From the NCBI RefSeq assembly GCF_000720325.1, contig NZ_JOJM01000009.1:95860-159859 (forward strand): a DNA stretch of 64,000 nucleotides, written 5' to 3'. The position numbers and the translations under genes are program-made. Shown one piece after another: positions 36,389 to 45,262 of this stretch (position 1 is the stretch's first letter; each line of letters opens with the position of its first letter). Below the pieces are notes generated by a model. The model saw only the letters and a list, made by a program, of their open reading frames with translations. It made no database searches and was not told the origin of the DNA. The stretch is from Streptomyces sp. NRRL B-1347 (lineage in GTDB: Bacteria > Actinomycetota > Actinomycetes > Streptomycetales > Streptomycetaceae).

Positions 36389-37690
36389 ATGGACGCAGCC
36401 GCGACACGTGTACGGGAAGGGGGAGGCGACGACGTGCTGTACCCGCCGTCCGCCGTACGCCCCTGGTGGCCGTTCTCCGGAGCGGTGCCGGGCTCGCGGC
36501 GCGCGCTCCGGCAGGACGCGGTCTTCGCGGCGCACCTCGCCGGGCTCGCCGTCGTGCTCGCCCTCCTGGTCAAGGACGGCCGTACGCCGGACGCGCTCGG
36601 CTGGACGCTCCTGCTCTGCGGCCACGTCCCGCTGGTCTGGCGCCGCAGCAGGCCGATGCCCGCGCTGCTCGCCACCATGGCCTTCGTCGGGCCGTACCAC
36701 GCGGTGGGCTACACGCACGCCGCGGCGACCCACGCCGGCATGGTCGCCCTGTACTCCGTCGCCGTCTCCGGCCGCCCCCGCCGCACGCTGCTCACCGGCC
36801 TGCACCTCATCGCCGTCATGTTCGTCGTCAACGCGTGCGTCGACCGGGACCCGGCCGTGGAGGTCGTGCGGATCACCGGCTGGATCGTCGCCGTGCTGAT
36901 CTTCGGTACGTACGTGCGCGTGCACCGGCAGTACATCAGCTCCGTCGTCGAGCGCGCCGAGCGGGCCGAGCGCACCCGCGAGGAGGAGGCGCGTCGCCGC
37001 GTCGCCGAGGAGCGCCTGCGGGTCGCCCGCGATCTGCACGACCTGCTCGCGCACAGCATCACGCTCGTCGGCGTGCAGACGTCGGTGGCCGCGCACGTGC
37101 TCGCCGCCGACCCCGAGCGGCTCGACCGGGCGGCCATCGCCGGTGCCCTCGACGACATCGCCGACACCTGCCGGGCCGCGCGCGGCGAACTGCGCGCGAC
37201 CCTCGAAGTGCTGCGCTCCGGGACCGAGTCAGGGGACGCGCCCGACGAGAACCGCGGCCCGCTGCCCGGCATCGACGGCATCGGCGACCTCGCGGGCGCG
37301 GCCCGTACCGCGGGCGCCGAGGTCGACCTCGCGATGGCGGAGGTGGCCGCCGTGCCGCCCGTCGTCGGGGCCGCGGCCTACCGCATCGTGCAGGAGGCCC
37401 TGACCAACGCCGTCCGGCACGGCGGCCCCGGACTCGCCGTGCGCGTGGCGATAGGGGAGCGCGACGGCGCCCTGCGCCTGTCCGTGACCGACGACGGCAC
37501 CGGGCCCGCCGCACCCCCCGCCGCGCGGGCCGCGCCGGGGTTCGGCATCATCGGGATGCGGGAGCGGGCACGCAGCGTCGGCGGGACGCTCGAGGCCGGC
37601 CCGCGCGACGGACGGGGGTTCGAAGTGGTGGCTGAACTGCCGCTCGGCGCACGGGAGTCGGCGCCGGCCGAGAGGGCGGCGGAGCGGTGA
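36389..37690 (+). CDS. Sensor histidine kinase (NarL-type, HisKA_3)
   Basis: A 433-residue membrane kinase. Four or five hydrophobic helices (residues ~45-185) form the sensor part without a large external loop. A coiled coil rich in Arg and Glu (~190-215) leads to the phosphoacceptor RVARDLHDLLAHSITL with His near residue 223, and a HATPase_c domain (EALTNAVRHGG, DDGTG, GMRERA) ends the protein. Start may be ATG 36389 or GTG 36434, before which GGGGGAGG stands. The stop overlaps the GTG of its response regulator by four bases (GTGA). Confidence 0.92.
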   Translation: MDAAATRVREGGGDDVLYPPSAVRPWWPFSGAVPGSRRALRQDAVFAAHLAGLAVVLALLVKDGRTPDALGWTLLLCGHVPLVWRRSRPMPALLATMAFVGPYHAVGYTHAAATHAGMVALYSVAVSGRPRRTLLTGLHLIAVMFVVNACVDRDPAVEVVRITGWIVAVLIFGTYVRVHRQYISSVVERAERAERTREEEARRRVAEERLRVARDLHDLLAHSITLVGVQTSVAAHVLAADPERLDRAAIAGALDDIADTCRAARGELRATLEVLRSGTESGDAPDENRGPLPGIDGIGDLAGAARTAGAEVDLAMAEVAAVPPVVGAAAYRIVQEALTNAVRHGGPGLAVRVAIGERDGALRLSVTDDGTGPAAPPAARAAPGFGIIGMRERARSVGGTLEAGPRDGRGFEVVAELPLGARESAPAERAAER

Positions 37691-38367
37691 CGCCGGCGAT
37701 CCGCGTGCTCCTCGCCGACGACCAGGCCCTCGTGCGCGCCGCGTTCGCGATGCTCGTCGAGTCCGCGCCCGACATGGACGTCGTGGCCCAGGCGGGCACC
37801 GGCCGCGAGGCCGTCGAGCTGGCCCGCACCCGGCGCGCGGACCTCGTCGTCATGGACGTCCGCATGCCCGACCTCGACGGGATCGAGGCGACGCGCCTCA
37901 TCGCCGCCGACGAGGACCTCGCCGGGGTGAAGGTCCTCATGCTCACCACGTACGACACCGACGAGCACGTCGTCGAGGCGCTGCGGGCCGGGGCGTCCGG
38001 CTTCCTCGTCAAGGACACGAAGCCGGCGGAGCTCCTGGAGGCGATCCGCACGGTCGCCGCGGGCGAGTCCCTGCTGTCCCCGGGCCCGACGGCCCGCCTC
38101 ATCGCCCGCGTGCTGCGCCAGCCGGAGACCCCCGGCGGCACGGACGACGCCCCACGCTCCCTGGCCACCCTCTCCGACCGCGAACGCCAGGTCCTCACCC
38201 TGGTCGCCCGCGGCCTGAACAACACGGAGGTGGCGGAGGCCCTGGGCCTCAGCCCGCTCACGGCCAAGACCCACGTCAGCCGCATCATGGGCAAGCTCAC
38301 CGCCCGCGACCGTGCCCAACTGGTCATCACCGCCTACGAGGCGGGCCTCGTCACACCGGGCGGCTGA
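37687..38367 (+). CDS. LuxR/NarL-type response regulator
   Basis: A 226-residue regulator: receiver domain with acidic pair LLADDQALVR, phosphoacceptor Asp in LVVMDVRMPDLDG (residue ~57) and Lys in VKDTKPAELL. It has a C-terminal LuxR helix-turn-helix (LSDRERQVLTLVARGLNNTEVAEALGLS, residues ~160-187, quoted only by its ends LSDRER and NTEVAEALGLS). Cognate partner of the kinase whose stop codon it overlaps. Likely target is the adjacent MMPL exporter. Confidence 0.94.
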   Translation: MTPAIRVLLADDQALVRAAFAMLVESAPDMDVVAQAGTGREAVELARTRRADLVVMDVRMPDLDGIEATRLIAADEDLAGVKVLMLTTYDTDEHVVEALRAGASGFLVKDTKPAELLEAIRTVAAGESLLSPGPTARLIARVLRQPETPGGTDDAPRSLATLSDRERQVLTLVARGLNNTEVAEALGLSPLTAKTHVSRIMGKLTARDRAQLVITAYEAGLVTPGG

Positions 38368-38373
38368 GGACGC

Positions 38374-39312
38374 CTACAGCAGCCCCGCCGTCGCCAGGTG
38401 CTTGCCCACGCGCTCCACGTCCTCAGGGGAGAGGGGGATCTGGGGGGCCGCCGTGGTGGGGTGGGCGATGATGCCGCGGAGGTGGAGGGCGGCCTTGAAG
38501 GCGCCGAGACCGGATGAGCTGCGGCCCATGCGGGCGGGAGAGCCGGTCTCGGTCATGCGGAACAGGGCGCAGAGGCGGTCCTGTTCGGCGCGGGCGCGGT
38601 CCCAGTCGGCGGCGCGGGCCGCGCGGTAGAGGCGGACGTAGCCGTCGGGGTCGACGTTGCCGAGCCCCGGGACCACGCCGTCGGCGCCCATCGCGAGGGC
38701 GGAGTCGACCGTCAGCTCCGAGCCGGTGAGGACGCTGAAGGAGGGGGTGCCGGTGTGGGCGCGGGCGCCCAGGATCACGCGGCGCAGGCCGCCGTCGTCG
38801 CCGCTGGAGTCCTTGAGCCCGGCAAGGGTGCCGTCGGCCGCGAGGTCGAGGACGAGGTCCGCTTCGAGCTTGGTGTGCACCGATACGGGCAGGTCGTAGG
38901 CGAAGACGGGCAGGCCGCCGCGGTCGGCGACGAGCCGGTAGTGGCGGGCGATCTCGGCGGGGTGGGTGCGGGTGTAGAAGGGCGCGGTCACGACGACGCC
39001 GTCGGCCCCGCCGGCGGCCGCGGCCCGCACGTGGTCGAGGACGCGCAGCGTCGTCATGTCGATGGCCCCGGCGAGGACGGGGAGCTGGCCGCCCACGTGG
39101 CGCACGACCGTGGACACCACGGTCCTGCGGTGGGCGTCGGGCAGGTACGCCGCCTCCGACGACGAGCCGAGGACGAACAGCGCGTCCACGCCCGCGCCGA
39201 CCAGGTGGTCGACGAGGCGTTCGAGCGAGGCGACGTCCACCTCGTTGTCCGGTGTCAGTGGGGTGCAGACGGGCGGGACGACACCGGTCAACAGGGTGGG
39301 GAGTGCGGTCAT
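38374..39312 (-). CDS. DapA-family aldolase (dihydrodipicolinate synthase/N-acetylneuraminate lyase family)
   Basis: A 312-residue class I aldolase with the Schiff-base Lys in LAGLKDSSGD (residue ~165), the upstream Tyr in FAYDLP, and LGSSSEA in place of the usual GTTGE loop. That loop change argues against lysine-pathway DapA and for a catabolic lyase acting on a sugar acid or amino-acid-like compound. ATG 39312 follows AAGGAGGC. It overlaps the stop of the ABC ATPase gene, so it is the last gene of the peptide-type ABC operon and probably acts on the imported substrate or a product of it. Confidence 0.85.
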   Translation of the reverse strand: MTALPTLLTGVVPPVCTPLTPDNEVDVASLERLVDHLVGAGVDALFVLGSSSEAAYLPDAHRRTVVSTVVRHVGGQLPVLAGAIDMTTLRVLDHVRAAAAGGADGVVVTAPFYTRTHPAEIARHYRLVADRGGLPVFAYDLPVSVHTKLEADLVLDLAADGTLAGLKDSSGDDGGLRRVILGARAHTGTPSFSVLTGSELTVDSALAMGADGVVPGLGNVDPDGYVRLYRAARAADWDRARAEQDRLCALFRMTETGSPARMGRSSSGLGAFKAALHLRGIIAHPTTAAPQIPLSPEDVERVGKHLATAGLL

Positions 39313-40394
39313 GGAGCCTCCTTGGACGTGGCCGTGGCGGCGGCCGTCGCGGTGGACGCCGGCTGCGAAGCCTGCGCCGACTGGCTGACCAGGTCGCGCG
39401 TGGTCTCGCCCGCCGGTACGGGGTGGTGGCACCGGAAGCGGTGCGCGGACCCCTCATCCGTAGTGTCCGGCATGGCGGCCGCGCACGCGTCGTCCGCCTT
39501 CCAGCAGCGTGTCCGGAAGGGACATCCGCTGGGTGGCCGGGTCGCGGAGGGGACGGGGCCGACGAGCGGGATGGGGTCGATGGGGTCCAGGAGGCCGGGC
39601 GTGGCGGAGAACAGGGCGCGGGTGTAGGGGTGCCGGGCCTGGTCGAGGATGTCGGCGGCGGGCGCCTCCTCGACGATCCGGCCCAGATACATGGTGATCA
39701 CCCGGTCGCTCATCCTGCGGACGGTCTGGATGTCGTGGGAGACGAACACCAGGGCGAGGCCGAGGCGTTCCTTCAGGTCGAGGAGGAGGTTGAGGATCTG
39801 GGCGCGGACGGAGACGTCCAGGGCGCTGGTGGGTTCGTCGGCGACGACGAGCTCGGGTTCGAGGGCCAGGGCCCTGGCGATCGCGACGCGTTGGCGCTGG
39901 CCGCCCGAGAGCTGGCCGGGCAGGCCGTCCGCGAGCGCCGTGGGCAGGCCGACGAGGCTCATCAACTCCCGTACGCGCTCCTCGCGCTGGGCCGGTTTGC
40001 CGCGCCGGTGGACGTCGAGCGGGTCGCGCAGGATCTGACGGACGGGCAGCCGCCGGTTCAGCGCCGTCGAGGGGTCCTGGAAGATCATGGCGGTGTCGCT
40101 GCCGATGGTGGTGCGCCGCTCCGGGGGCTTCATCCGCCACAGGTCGCGGCCGCGGTAGGCGACCGTGCCCGTCGTGGGGCGCTGGATGCCCACGAGGACC
40201 TTGGCCAGGGTCGACTTGCCGCAGCCCGACTCGCCGACGACGCCGACGGTTTCGCCGGGGGCGATGGTCAGGTCGGCGCCGGTGAGGGCGTACACCTTGT
40301 CGCGGGAGAAGACGCCGCCGGTGCGAGCTTTGTGAACGACGTGGGCATCGCGGAGCGTCACGAGTTCTGATGTGGGCGCCTCAGCGGGCGTCAT
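39309..40394 (-). CDS. Oligopeptide-type ABC transporter ATP-binding protein (OppF-like)
   Basis: A 361-residue ATPase with Walker A GESGCGKST (residues ~53-61), signature LSGGQRQRVAIARAL, Walker B LVVADEPTSALD and switch His in VSHD. The C-terminal oligopeptide extension contains CPFRTRCWKADDAC, the Cys pattern of the oligo_HPY region. It overlaps the upstream fusion gene by 14 bases and the downstream aldolase by four. Confidence 0.93.
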   Translation of the reverse strand: MTPAEAPTSELVTLRDAHVVHKARTGGVFSRDKVYALTGADLTIAPGETVGVVGESGCGKSTLAKVLVGIQRPTTGTVAYRGRDLWRMKPPERRTTIGSDTAMIFQDPSTALNRRLPVRQILRDPLDVHRRGKPAQREERVRELMSLVGLPTALADGLPGQLSGGQRQRVAIARALALEPELVVADEPTSALDVSVRAQILNLLLDLKERLGLALVFVSHDIQTVRRMSDRVITMYLGRIVEEAPAADILDQARHPYTRALFSATPGLLDPIDPIPLVGPVPSATRPPSGCPFRTRCWKADDACAAAMPDTTDEGSAHRFRCHHPVPAGETTRDLVSQSAQASQPASTATAAATATSKEAP

Positions 40395-42459
40395 GTGCGA
40401 TCCCTTCCCGTGATTCCGGTGGCTGCGGGCCGTCTGTGGCTGGTCGCGCAGTTCCCCGCGCCCCTTCGGGGCGCTCCCGTGCGGGGCGCTCCCGTGCCGC
40501 GGGCTCGTGGGGGGCCAGGGCCGGGTGGTGGCAGGCCGTCCGGTGGGAGAGCACGCCCAGGAGTTCCGGGGCCGTCGTGCGGCACCGCTCGTCCGCGAGC
40601 GGGCAGCGGTCGGCGAAGCGGCACCCGGCGGGGAAGTCGGCGGGGGAGGGGACGACGCCCTTGATCTGGGTGAGCCGTTCGGCGGCGGACTCCAGGGAGA
40701 GGACGGAGCCGAGCAGGCCGCGCGTGTAGTGGTGGGTGGGGTACTCCACGAGCTCCGCGGTGACCCCGGTCTCGACGATCTGGCCGCCGTACATCACCGC
40801 GACGCGGTCGGTCACGTCCGCGACGAGCGCCAGGTCGTGGGAGACCAGGATCAGGGCGAAGCCCAGCTCGGCGCGGAGCCGCAGGAGCAGCTGGATGACC
40901 TGCGCCTGCACGGTGACGTCCAGGGCGGTGGTGGGCTCGTCCGCGACGATCAGCTTCGGGTCGCGGGACAGGGCCATCGCGATGAGCACGCGCTGGCGCT
41001 GGCCGCCGGACAGCTCGTGCGGATAGCTGCGCAGGGTGCGGTCCGGGTCGAGGCCCACGAGGGCGAGCAGCTCGGCGGGGCTGCGGTGGCCGCCGCGCCG
41101 GACGACCTGTTTGAGCTGGGCGCGCACGGTCATCGCCGGGTTCAGGGAGGACAGGGCGTCCTGGTAGATCATCGCCATGTCGTGGCCGAGCAGCCGGCGC
41201 CTGGCCCGCATGGGCAGGCCGATCAGCTCCTGCCCGTCGAAGGTGACGTGGCCGCGGACGCGGGCGCCCTTGGGCTGGAGCCCCATGACGGTCAGGGCGG
41301 TGAGGGACTTGCCGCAGCCGGACTCGCCGACGAGGCCGAGGACTTCGCCGGGCCGCACCTGGAAGCTGATGCCGTCGACGATGTCGACGCCTTCGTGCCG
41401 GGCCTCGAAGCCGATGGCCAGGTCCCGCACGTTCAGGACGGGCGTGCCCTCGGGCAGCGGCCGGGCGCGGGCGCGCAGGCGGGCGGCGGCGTCGGCGAGG
41501 CCGGGCAGTTCGAGGACCTCGCCGCTGCCGGGCTCGGGGGCCTCGACCTTGTCCTTGGCGCGGGCGGGGTCGACCTCGCGGCCCGAGGGCGCGGCCCAGG
41601 CGTCGGACACGCCTTCGGACAGGACGTTCAGCGACAGGACGGTCAGGAGCATCAGGAGGCCGGGGAACACGGTCGCCCACCAGCCGCCGATGAGCACCAT
41701 GTTCTTGCCGTCGGCGATGACGCTGCCCCAGGACGGGTCGGGGGGCCGGACGCCCGCGCCGATGAAGGACAGCGAGGCCTCGAAGACGATGGCCTCGGCG
41801 ACCTGCACGGTGCAGAAGACGAGGACGGGCGCGGCGCAGTTGATGGCGACGTGCTTGATGAGGATGTGCGGGGTGCGGGCGCCGACGACGCGCTCGGCGG
41901 TGACGTAGTCCTCGCCGTACTGGTCCAGGACGTTGGCGCGTACGACACGGGCGATGGGCGGGGTGAACAGGAACGCGATCGCGCAGATGAGGACGGTGAG
42001 GCCGCCGCCGAACACGGCGACGAGGACGGCGGCGAGCGCGATGCCGGGGAACGCCATGACGACGTCCAGGACCCGCATGAGCGTTTCGTCCACGGCCTTG
42101 CGCGAGGTCGCCGCGACCGCCCCGATGACGGCGCCGACGGTGAGGGCGAGCAGGGTCGCGCCGAGCCCGATGGCAAGGGACCAGCGGGCGCCGTACATCA
42201 GCCGGCTGAGGATGTCCCGGCCGAGGCTGTCCTGGCCCATCCAGTGGTCGGCCGAGGGGGCCCCGGTGCCGCCCACCAGGGACTGCTGTTCGAGCGGGTC
42301 GTGCGGGGCGAGCAGCGGCGCGAACAGGGCGACGAGGACGACGACGGCGAGGACGCCGACCGCGATCCGCGACAGGACGGGCAGCTTGCGCAGCGACTTC
42401 AGGCGCAGGCCCGGCCGGGCGAGCCTGTCGGTCAGCGCCTTGCGCGAGGCGAACAGCAT
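40381..42459 (-). CDS. Fused ABC transporter permease-ATPase (OppC-OppD fusion)
   Basis: A 692-residue single chain. Residues ~25-300 are an OppC-type permease with about six helices, N-terminal extension and DSLGRDILSRLMYGAR. After a linker, residues ~345-620 are an OppD-type ATPase with GESGCGKS, LSGGQRQRVLIAMALS and VADEPTTALD. The oligo_HPY end CRFADRCPLADERC follows. The final ~45 residues (RPARERPEGARGTARP and on) are encoded by a direct repeat of GGGGCGCTCCCGT and by a 55-bp dispersed repeat, so this tail is probably not functional protein sequence. Confidence 0.92.
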   Translation of the reverse strand: MLFASRKALTDRLARPGLRLKSLRKLPVLSRIAVGVLAVVVLVALFAPLLAPHDPLEQQSLVGGTGAPSADHWMGQDSLGRDILSRLMYGARWSLAIGLGATLLALTVGAVIGAVAATSRKAVDETLMRVLDVVMAFPGIALAAVLVAVFGGGLTVLICAIAFLFTPPIARVVRANVLDQYGEDYVTAERVVGARTPHILIKHVAINCAAPVLVFCTVQVAEAIVFEASLSFIGAGVRPPDPSWGSVIADGKNMVLIGGWWATVFPGLLMLLTVLSLNVLSEGVSDAWAAPSGREVDPARAKDKVEAPEPGSGEVLELPGLADAAARLRARARPLPEGTPVLNVRDLAIGFEARHEGVDIVDGISFQVRPGEVLGLVGESGCGKSLTALTVMGLQPKGARVRGHVTFDGQELIGLPMRARRRLLGHDMAMIYQDALSSLNPAMTVRAQLKQVVRRGGHRSPAELLALVGLDPDRTLRSYPHELSGGQRQRVLIAMALSRDPKLIVADEPTTALDVTVQAQVIQLLLRLRAELGFALILVSHDLALVADVTDRVAVMYGGQIVETGVTAELVEYPTHHYTRGLLGSVLSLESAAERLTQIKGVVPSPADFPAGCRFADRCPLADERCRTTAPELLGVLSHRTACHHPALAPHEPAARERPARERPEGARGTARPATDGPQPPESREGIAHDAR
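40421..40475. repeat. 55-bp dispersed repeat, copy 2 (inside the fused transporter gene)
   Basis: Matches 31031-31085 at 54 of 55 bases. It forms the last ~30 codons of the permease-ATPase reading frame, and its stem-loop CGCGCCCCTTCGGGGCGC is translated. Next to it GGGGCGCTCCCGT occurs twice in tandem (40467-40495 region). Confidence 0.88.
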
Positions 42460-43418
42460 CAGGAGGTTCCCCTCAGGCGCGGGTTGACCAGGAGGTAGAG
42501 GATGTCGATGACGAGGTTCACCACGACGAAGCCGACGGCGGTGGTGATGACGACGCCCTGCACGACGGCGGGGTCGCCGTTCTTCACCGCGTCGATCATC
42601 AGCTTGCCCATGCCGGGCAGGGAGAAGATCGTCTCGATGACGACGGCGCCGCCGAGGAGGTAGCCGACGCGCAGGCCGAGCACGGTGAGCGGGTTGATGA
42701 GGGCGTTGCGCAGGACGTTGCGGCCGACGACCACGACGGGCGGCAGGCCGCTGCCGACGGCGGTGCGGACGTAGTCCTTGTCGAGCTCCTCGACGACGGC
42801 GGTGCGGATGATGCGGGTCATCTGCGCGGCCACCGGCAGGGACAGGGCGAGCGCGGGCAGCGTCATCGTCTTGAGCCAGCCGGTGAAGGAGTCGTTGGGG
42901 TTGATGTAGCCGCCGGTCGGGAACCAGCCCAGGTCCACGGCCAGGTACTGGATCATGAGCAGCGCCAGCCAGAAGCCGGGCGCGGCCACGCCGGTCAGGG
43001 AGACGACGCGGACGATCTGGTCGGGCAGCCGGTCGCGGTAGATCGCGGCGGTCACGCCGAGCAGCAGCGAGACGACGACGGCGATGCCGAGGCCGAGGAA
43101 GGTGAGCTGCATCGTCAGCGGCAGGGCCGTGGTGACCTGGTCGACGACCTCGGAGCGGGTCAGGACGCTGATGCCCATGTCGCCGTGGAGCAGGTCGCCG
43201 ACGAAGTCGACGTAGCGCACCGGCAGCGGGTCGAGCAGGCCGTTCTCCTCGCGGAACTGGTGCAGTTGCTCGGGGGTGGGGTTGGCGCCCTGGAAGAACG
43301 CGGACGCCGGGTCGACGTCCGAGAACCGCATGACGAGGAAGACGAACAGGACGATGCCGAGCAGCAGCGGGACGAGCAGGGCGATGCGGCGGAGCAGGAT
43401 GCGCAGGATCGCGGTCAC
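42459..43418 (-). CDS. Oligopeptide-type ABC transporter permease (OppB-like)
   Basis: A 319-residue permease with about six transmembrane helices, the N-terminal RIALLVPLLLGIVLFVFLVM helix and the inner-membrane coupling motif region (RTAVVEELDKDYVRTAVGSG). Its stop codon overlaps the start of the fused permease-ATPase gene by one base. It pairs with the OppC half of the fusion. Confidence 0.93.
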   Translation of the reverse strand: MTAILRILLRRIALLVPLLLGIVLFVFLVMRFSDVDPASAFFQGANPTPEQLHQFREENGLLDPLPVRYVDFVGDLLHGDMGISVLTRSEVVDQVTTALPLTMQLTFLGLGIAVVVSLLLGVTAAIYRDRLPDQIVRVVSLTGVAAPGFWLALLMIQYLAVDLGWFPTGGYINPNDSFTGWLKTMTLPALALSLPVAAQMTRIIRTAVVEELDKDYVRTAVGSGLPPVVVVGRNVLRNALINPLTVLGLRVGYLLGGAVVIETIFSLPGMGKLMIDAVKNGDPAVVQGVVITTAVGFVVVNLVIDILYLLVNPRLRGTS

Positions 43419-43457
43419 GTGGTACGGCTCCTCAGGTCAGCTCGCGGTTCGCGTCCG

Positions 43458-45083
43458 TCAGACCCACTGGGCCTGGAGGAGGTTGATGCCGGGGTAGGGC
43501 TGGGGCCTTATGCCGCTGAGCCGCTTGGGGTTCCACGCCGTCATCAGCTCGTTGTGGACGACGGGGTAGAGCACGGCCTCCTCGGCGACGAGGTCGATGT
43601 AGTCCTGGACCATCGTCTTCTTGCGGGTGGCGTCGGACTCGCGCGTCGCCTTGTCCATGAGCCGGAACAGCTCCTTGGCGCGGGCGTTGCCCGCCCAGCG
43701 GGCGTAGCCCATCCAGATGTTCTCGGGGCCGTAGTTGTAGTGCATGATCAGGTCGGCCTCGATGCCGAACTGGTTGGGGTTCGACGCGGCCGCGACGACC
43801 TGGTAGTCCTTCTTCTGGTCCAGCTTGGTGAAGACGGCCGTGGTCTCCTGCGGGTCGAGGGTGGTCTTGACGCCGATGGCGTCCCAGGAGGCCTTGATGG
43901 TGGGCAGGCAGTCGGTGATCCAGCTGACGTTGACGGCCATGAGGTTGATCCGCAGTCCGGAGACCCCGGCCTCCTTCAGGAGCGCCTCGGCCTTCTTGGG
44001 GTCGTACCCGTACACGGTCTTGGCGGGGCGGTAGCTGGGGTTGCCCTCGTTGAGGAAGGACGTGGCGGCCTTGCCGTGCCCCTTCAGGGCTACGTCGATC
44101 ATCTTCGCGCGGTCGATGGCGTAGTGCAGCGCCTGGCGCACGCGCACGTCGTCGAACGGCTTGTGGTCGGTGTTGAACATCAAGAAGAGGTTGTTCATCC
44201 CGGCGCCGCCCTCGACGGTCATGCCGCCGCCCTTGAGCTGCTCGATGTTGGCGTACGGGATGTTGTCGGAGATCTGCGCGTCCGCGCTGCCGCCGGAGAT
44301 CTTGGCGACGCGCGGGGCGGCCTCCACGATCGTCAGCCAGTTCATCTTCTTGAAGGCGGCCCTGCGGGGCCCGTTGTAGTCGTCGTACGCCTCGAAGGTC
44401 GTGTTGGACTTCGGGTGGTGCGAGGCCTGCCGGTACGGGCCCGAGCCGATCGCCTTGCCCTTGGTGGCGTCCTCCCACGCGCCCGCCTCGGAGTACACGT
44501 GCTTCGGCATGATCTTGGCGAGGGTGAGCCGGGATGCGCCGTCGGGGAAGGGGAACTTGAGCACGAGCTCCACGTTCCGCGCGTCGACCTTCCGCACCTC
44601 CTTGAGCCAGCCCGCGAAGAAGCCCTTGGCCAGGGTCTGCGTTTCGGGGTCCAGGATGCGGTCGAAGACGAACACCACGTCGTCGGCGGTGACCGGCTTC
44701 CCGTCGTGCCACTTGGCGCCGGCCCGCAGCTCGAACTTCCAGGTCGTCGCCTTCAGGTCGCTCGGCACGGCGGTGGCGAGCTGCGGGTACGGCTCGCGGC
44801 TGATCGGGTCGGTGCCGAGCAGCGCCTCGTAGATGTGTTCGATACCCGCCATGGCGAACGCGGACGCCGTCTGCGTGGGGTCCCAACTGCCGTCGTTGCC
44901 GTATCCGATGACGGCGGTCAGGGTCCCGCCCCCGCCGCCGGTCTCGTTGGTCGACTCGGGCCCGCCGCACGCCACGAGCCCGCCGCCGAGGCCCGCGGCC
45001 GCGCCCAGGGCGCCGGTGTACTTGAGGAAGGACCGCCGACCGGGTCCGTCGCCGTCACGTGTCACGGGGATGGGGTCGCTCAC
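43458..45083 (-). CDS. Extracellular solute-binding protein family 5 (Tat lipoprotein)
   Basis: A 541-residue SBP_bac_5 protein. The N-terminus has a twin-arginine motif RRSFLKYTG (residues ~16-24), a hydrophobic stretch and a lipobox LVACGG, so it is exported folded by Tat and lipid-anchored. The mature part carries family segments such as YEALLGTDPISREPYPQLA and GSGPYRQASHHPKSNT. It binds peptides, opines or other di- or polyatomic substrates for the ABC transporter. GTG start with GGGAGG upstream. First gene of the operon, 40 bases before the permease gene. Confidence 0.93.
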   Translation of the reverse strand: MSDPIPVTRDGDGPGRRSFLKYTGALGAAAGLGGGLVACGGPESTNETGGGGGTLTAVIGYGNDGSWDPTQTASAFAMAGIEHIYEALLGTDPISREPYPQLATAVPSDLKATTWKFELRAGAKWHDGKPVTADDVVFVFDRILDPETQTLAKGFFAGWLKEVRKVDARNVELVLKFPFPDGASRLTLAKIMPKHVYSEAGAWEDATKGKAIGSGPYRQASHHPKSNTTFEAYDDYNGPRRAAFKKMNWLTIVEAAPRVAKISGGSADAQISDNIPYANIEQLKGGGMTVEGGAGMNNLFLMFNTDHKPFDDVRVRQALHYAIDRAKMIDVALKGHGKAATSFLNEGNPSYRPAKTVYGYDPKKAEALLKEAGVSGLRINLMAVNVSWITDCLPTIKASWDAIGVKTTLDPQETTAVFTKLDQKKDYQVVAAASNPNQFGIEADLIMHYNYGPENIWMGYARWAGNARAKELFRLMDKATRESDATRKKTMVQDYIDLVAEEAVLYPVVHNELMTAWNPKRLSGIRPQPYPGINLLQAQWV

Positions 45084-45205
45084 GAGTGCCTCCCTGAAGG
45101 AGTGGGGAGAGAGGGCTCCCCACGTACCGGTGCGGATCGGGTCGGGGGATGCGGGGCTGCGGGCTCGCGCGGGCCCCCGCGGGAGTGCGTTGCGGCAGAA
45201 AGGTC

Positions 45206-45220
45206 CGACGTCCTACGTCG
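45206..45220. promoter_or_regulatory. Palindromic operator of the peptide-transport operon
   Basis: CGACGT-CCT-ACGTCG, perfect 6-3-6 inverted repeat, just downstream of the predicted transcription start (~45227). Its ACGTCxTACGT-like form resembles sites of GntR/FCD regulators, which often control DapA-family operons. No such regulator gene is in the window. Confidence 0.6.
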
Positions 45221-45233
45221 TGCTGGCGCAGCG

Positions 45234-45262
45234 ACCATAGGAGCGGGCCAGGGCCTGGTCAA
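45234..45262 (-). promoter_or_regulatory. Promoter of the peptide-transport operon
   Basis: Minus strand: TTGACC (45262-45257), 17 bases, TATGGT (45239-45234). Both boxes are strong. The leader of about 145 bases includes the operator palindrome. Confidence 0.75.
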
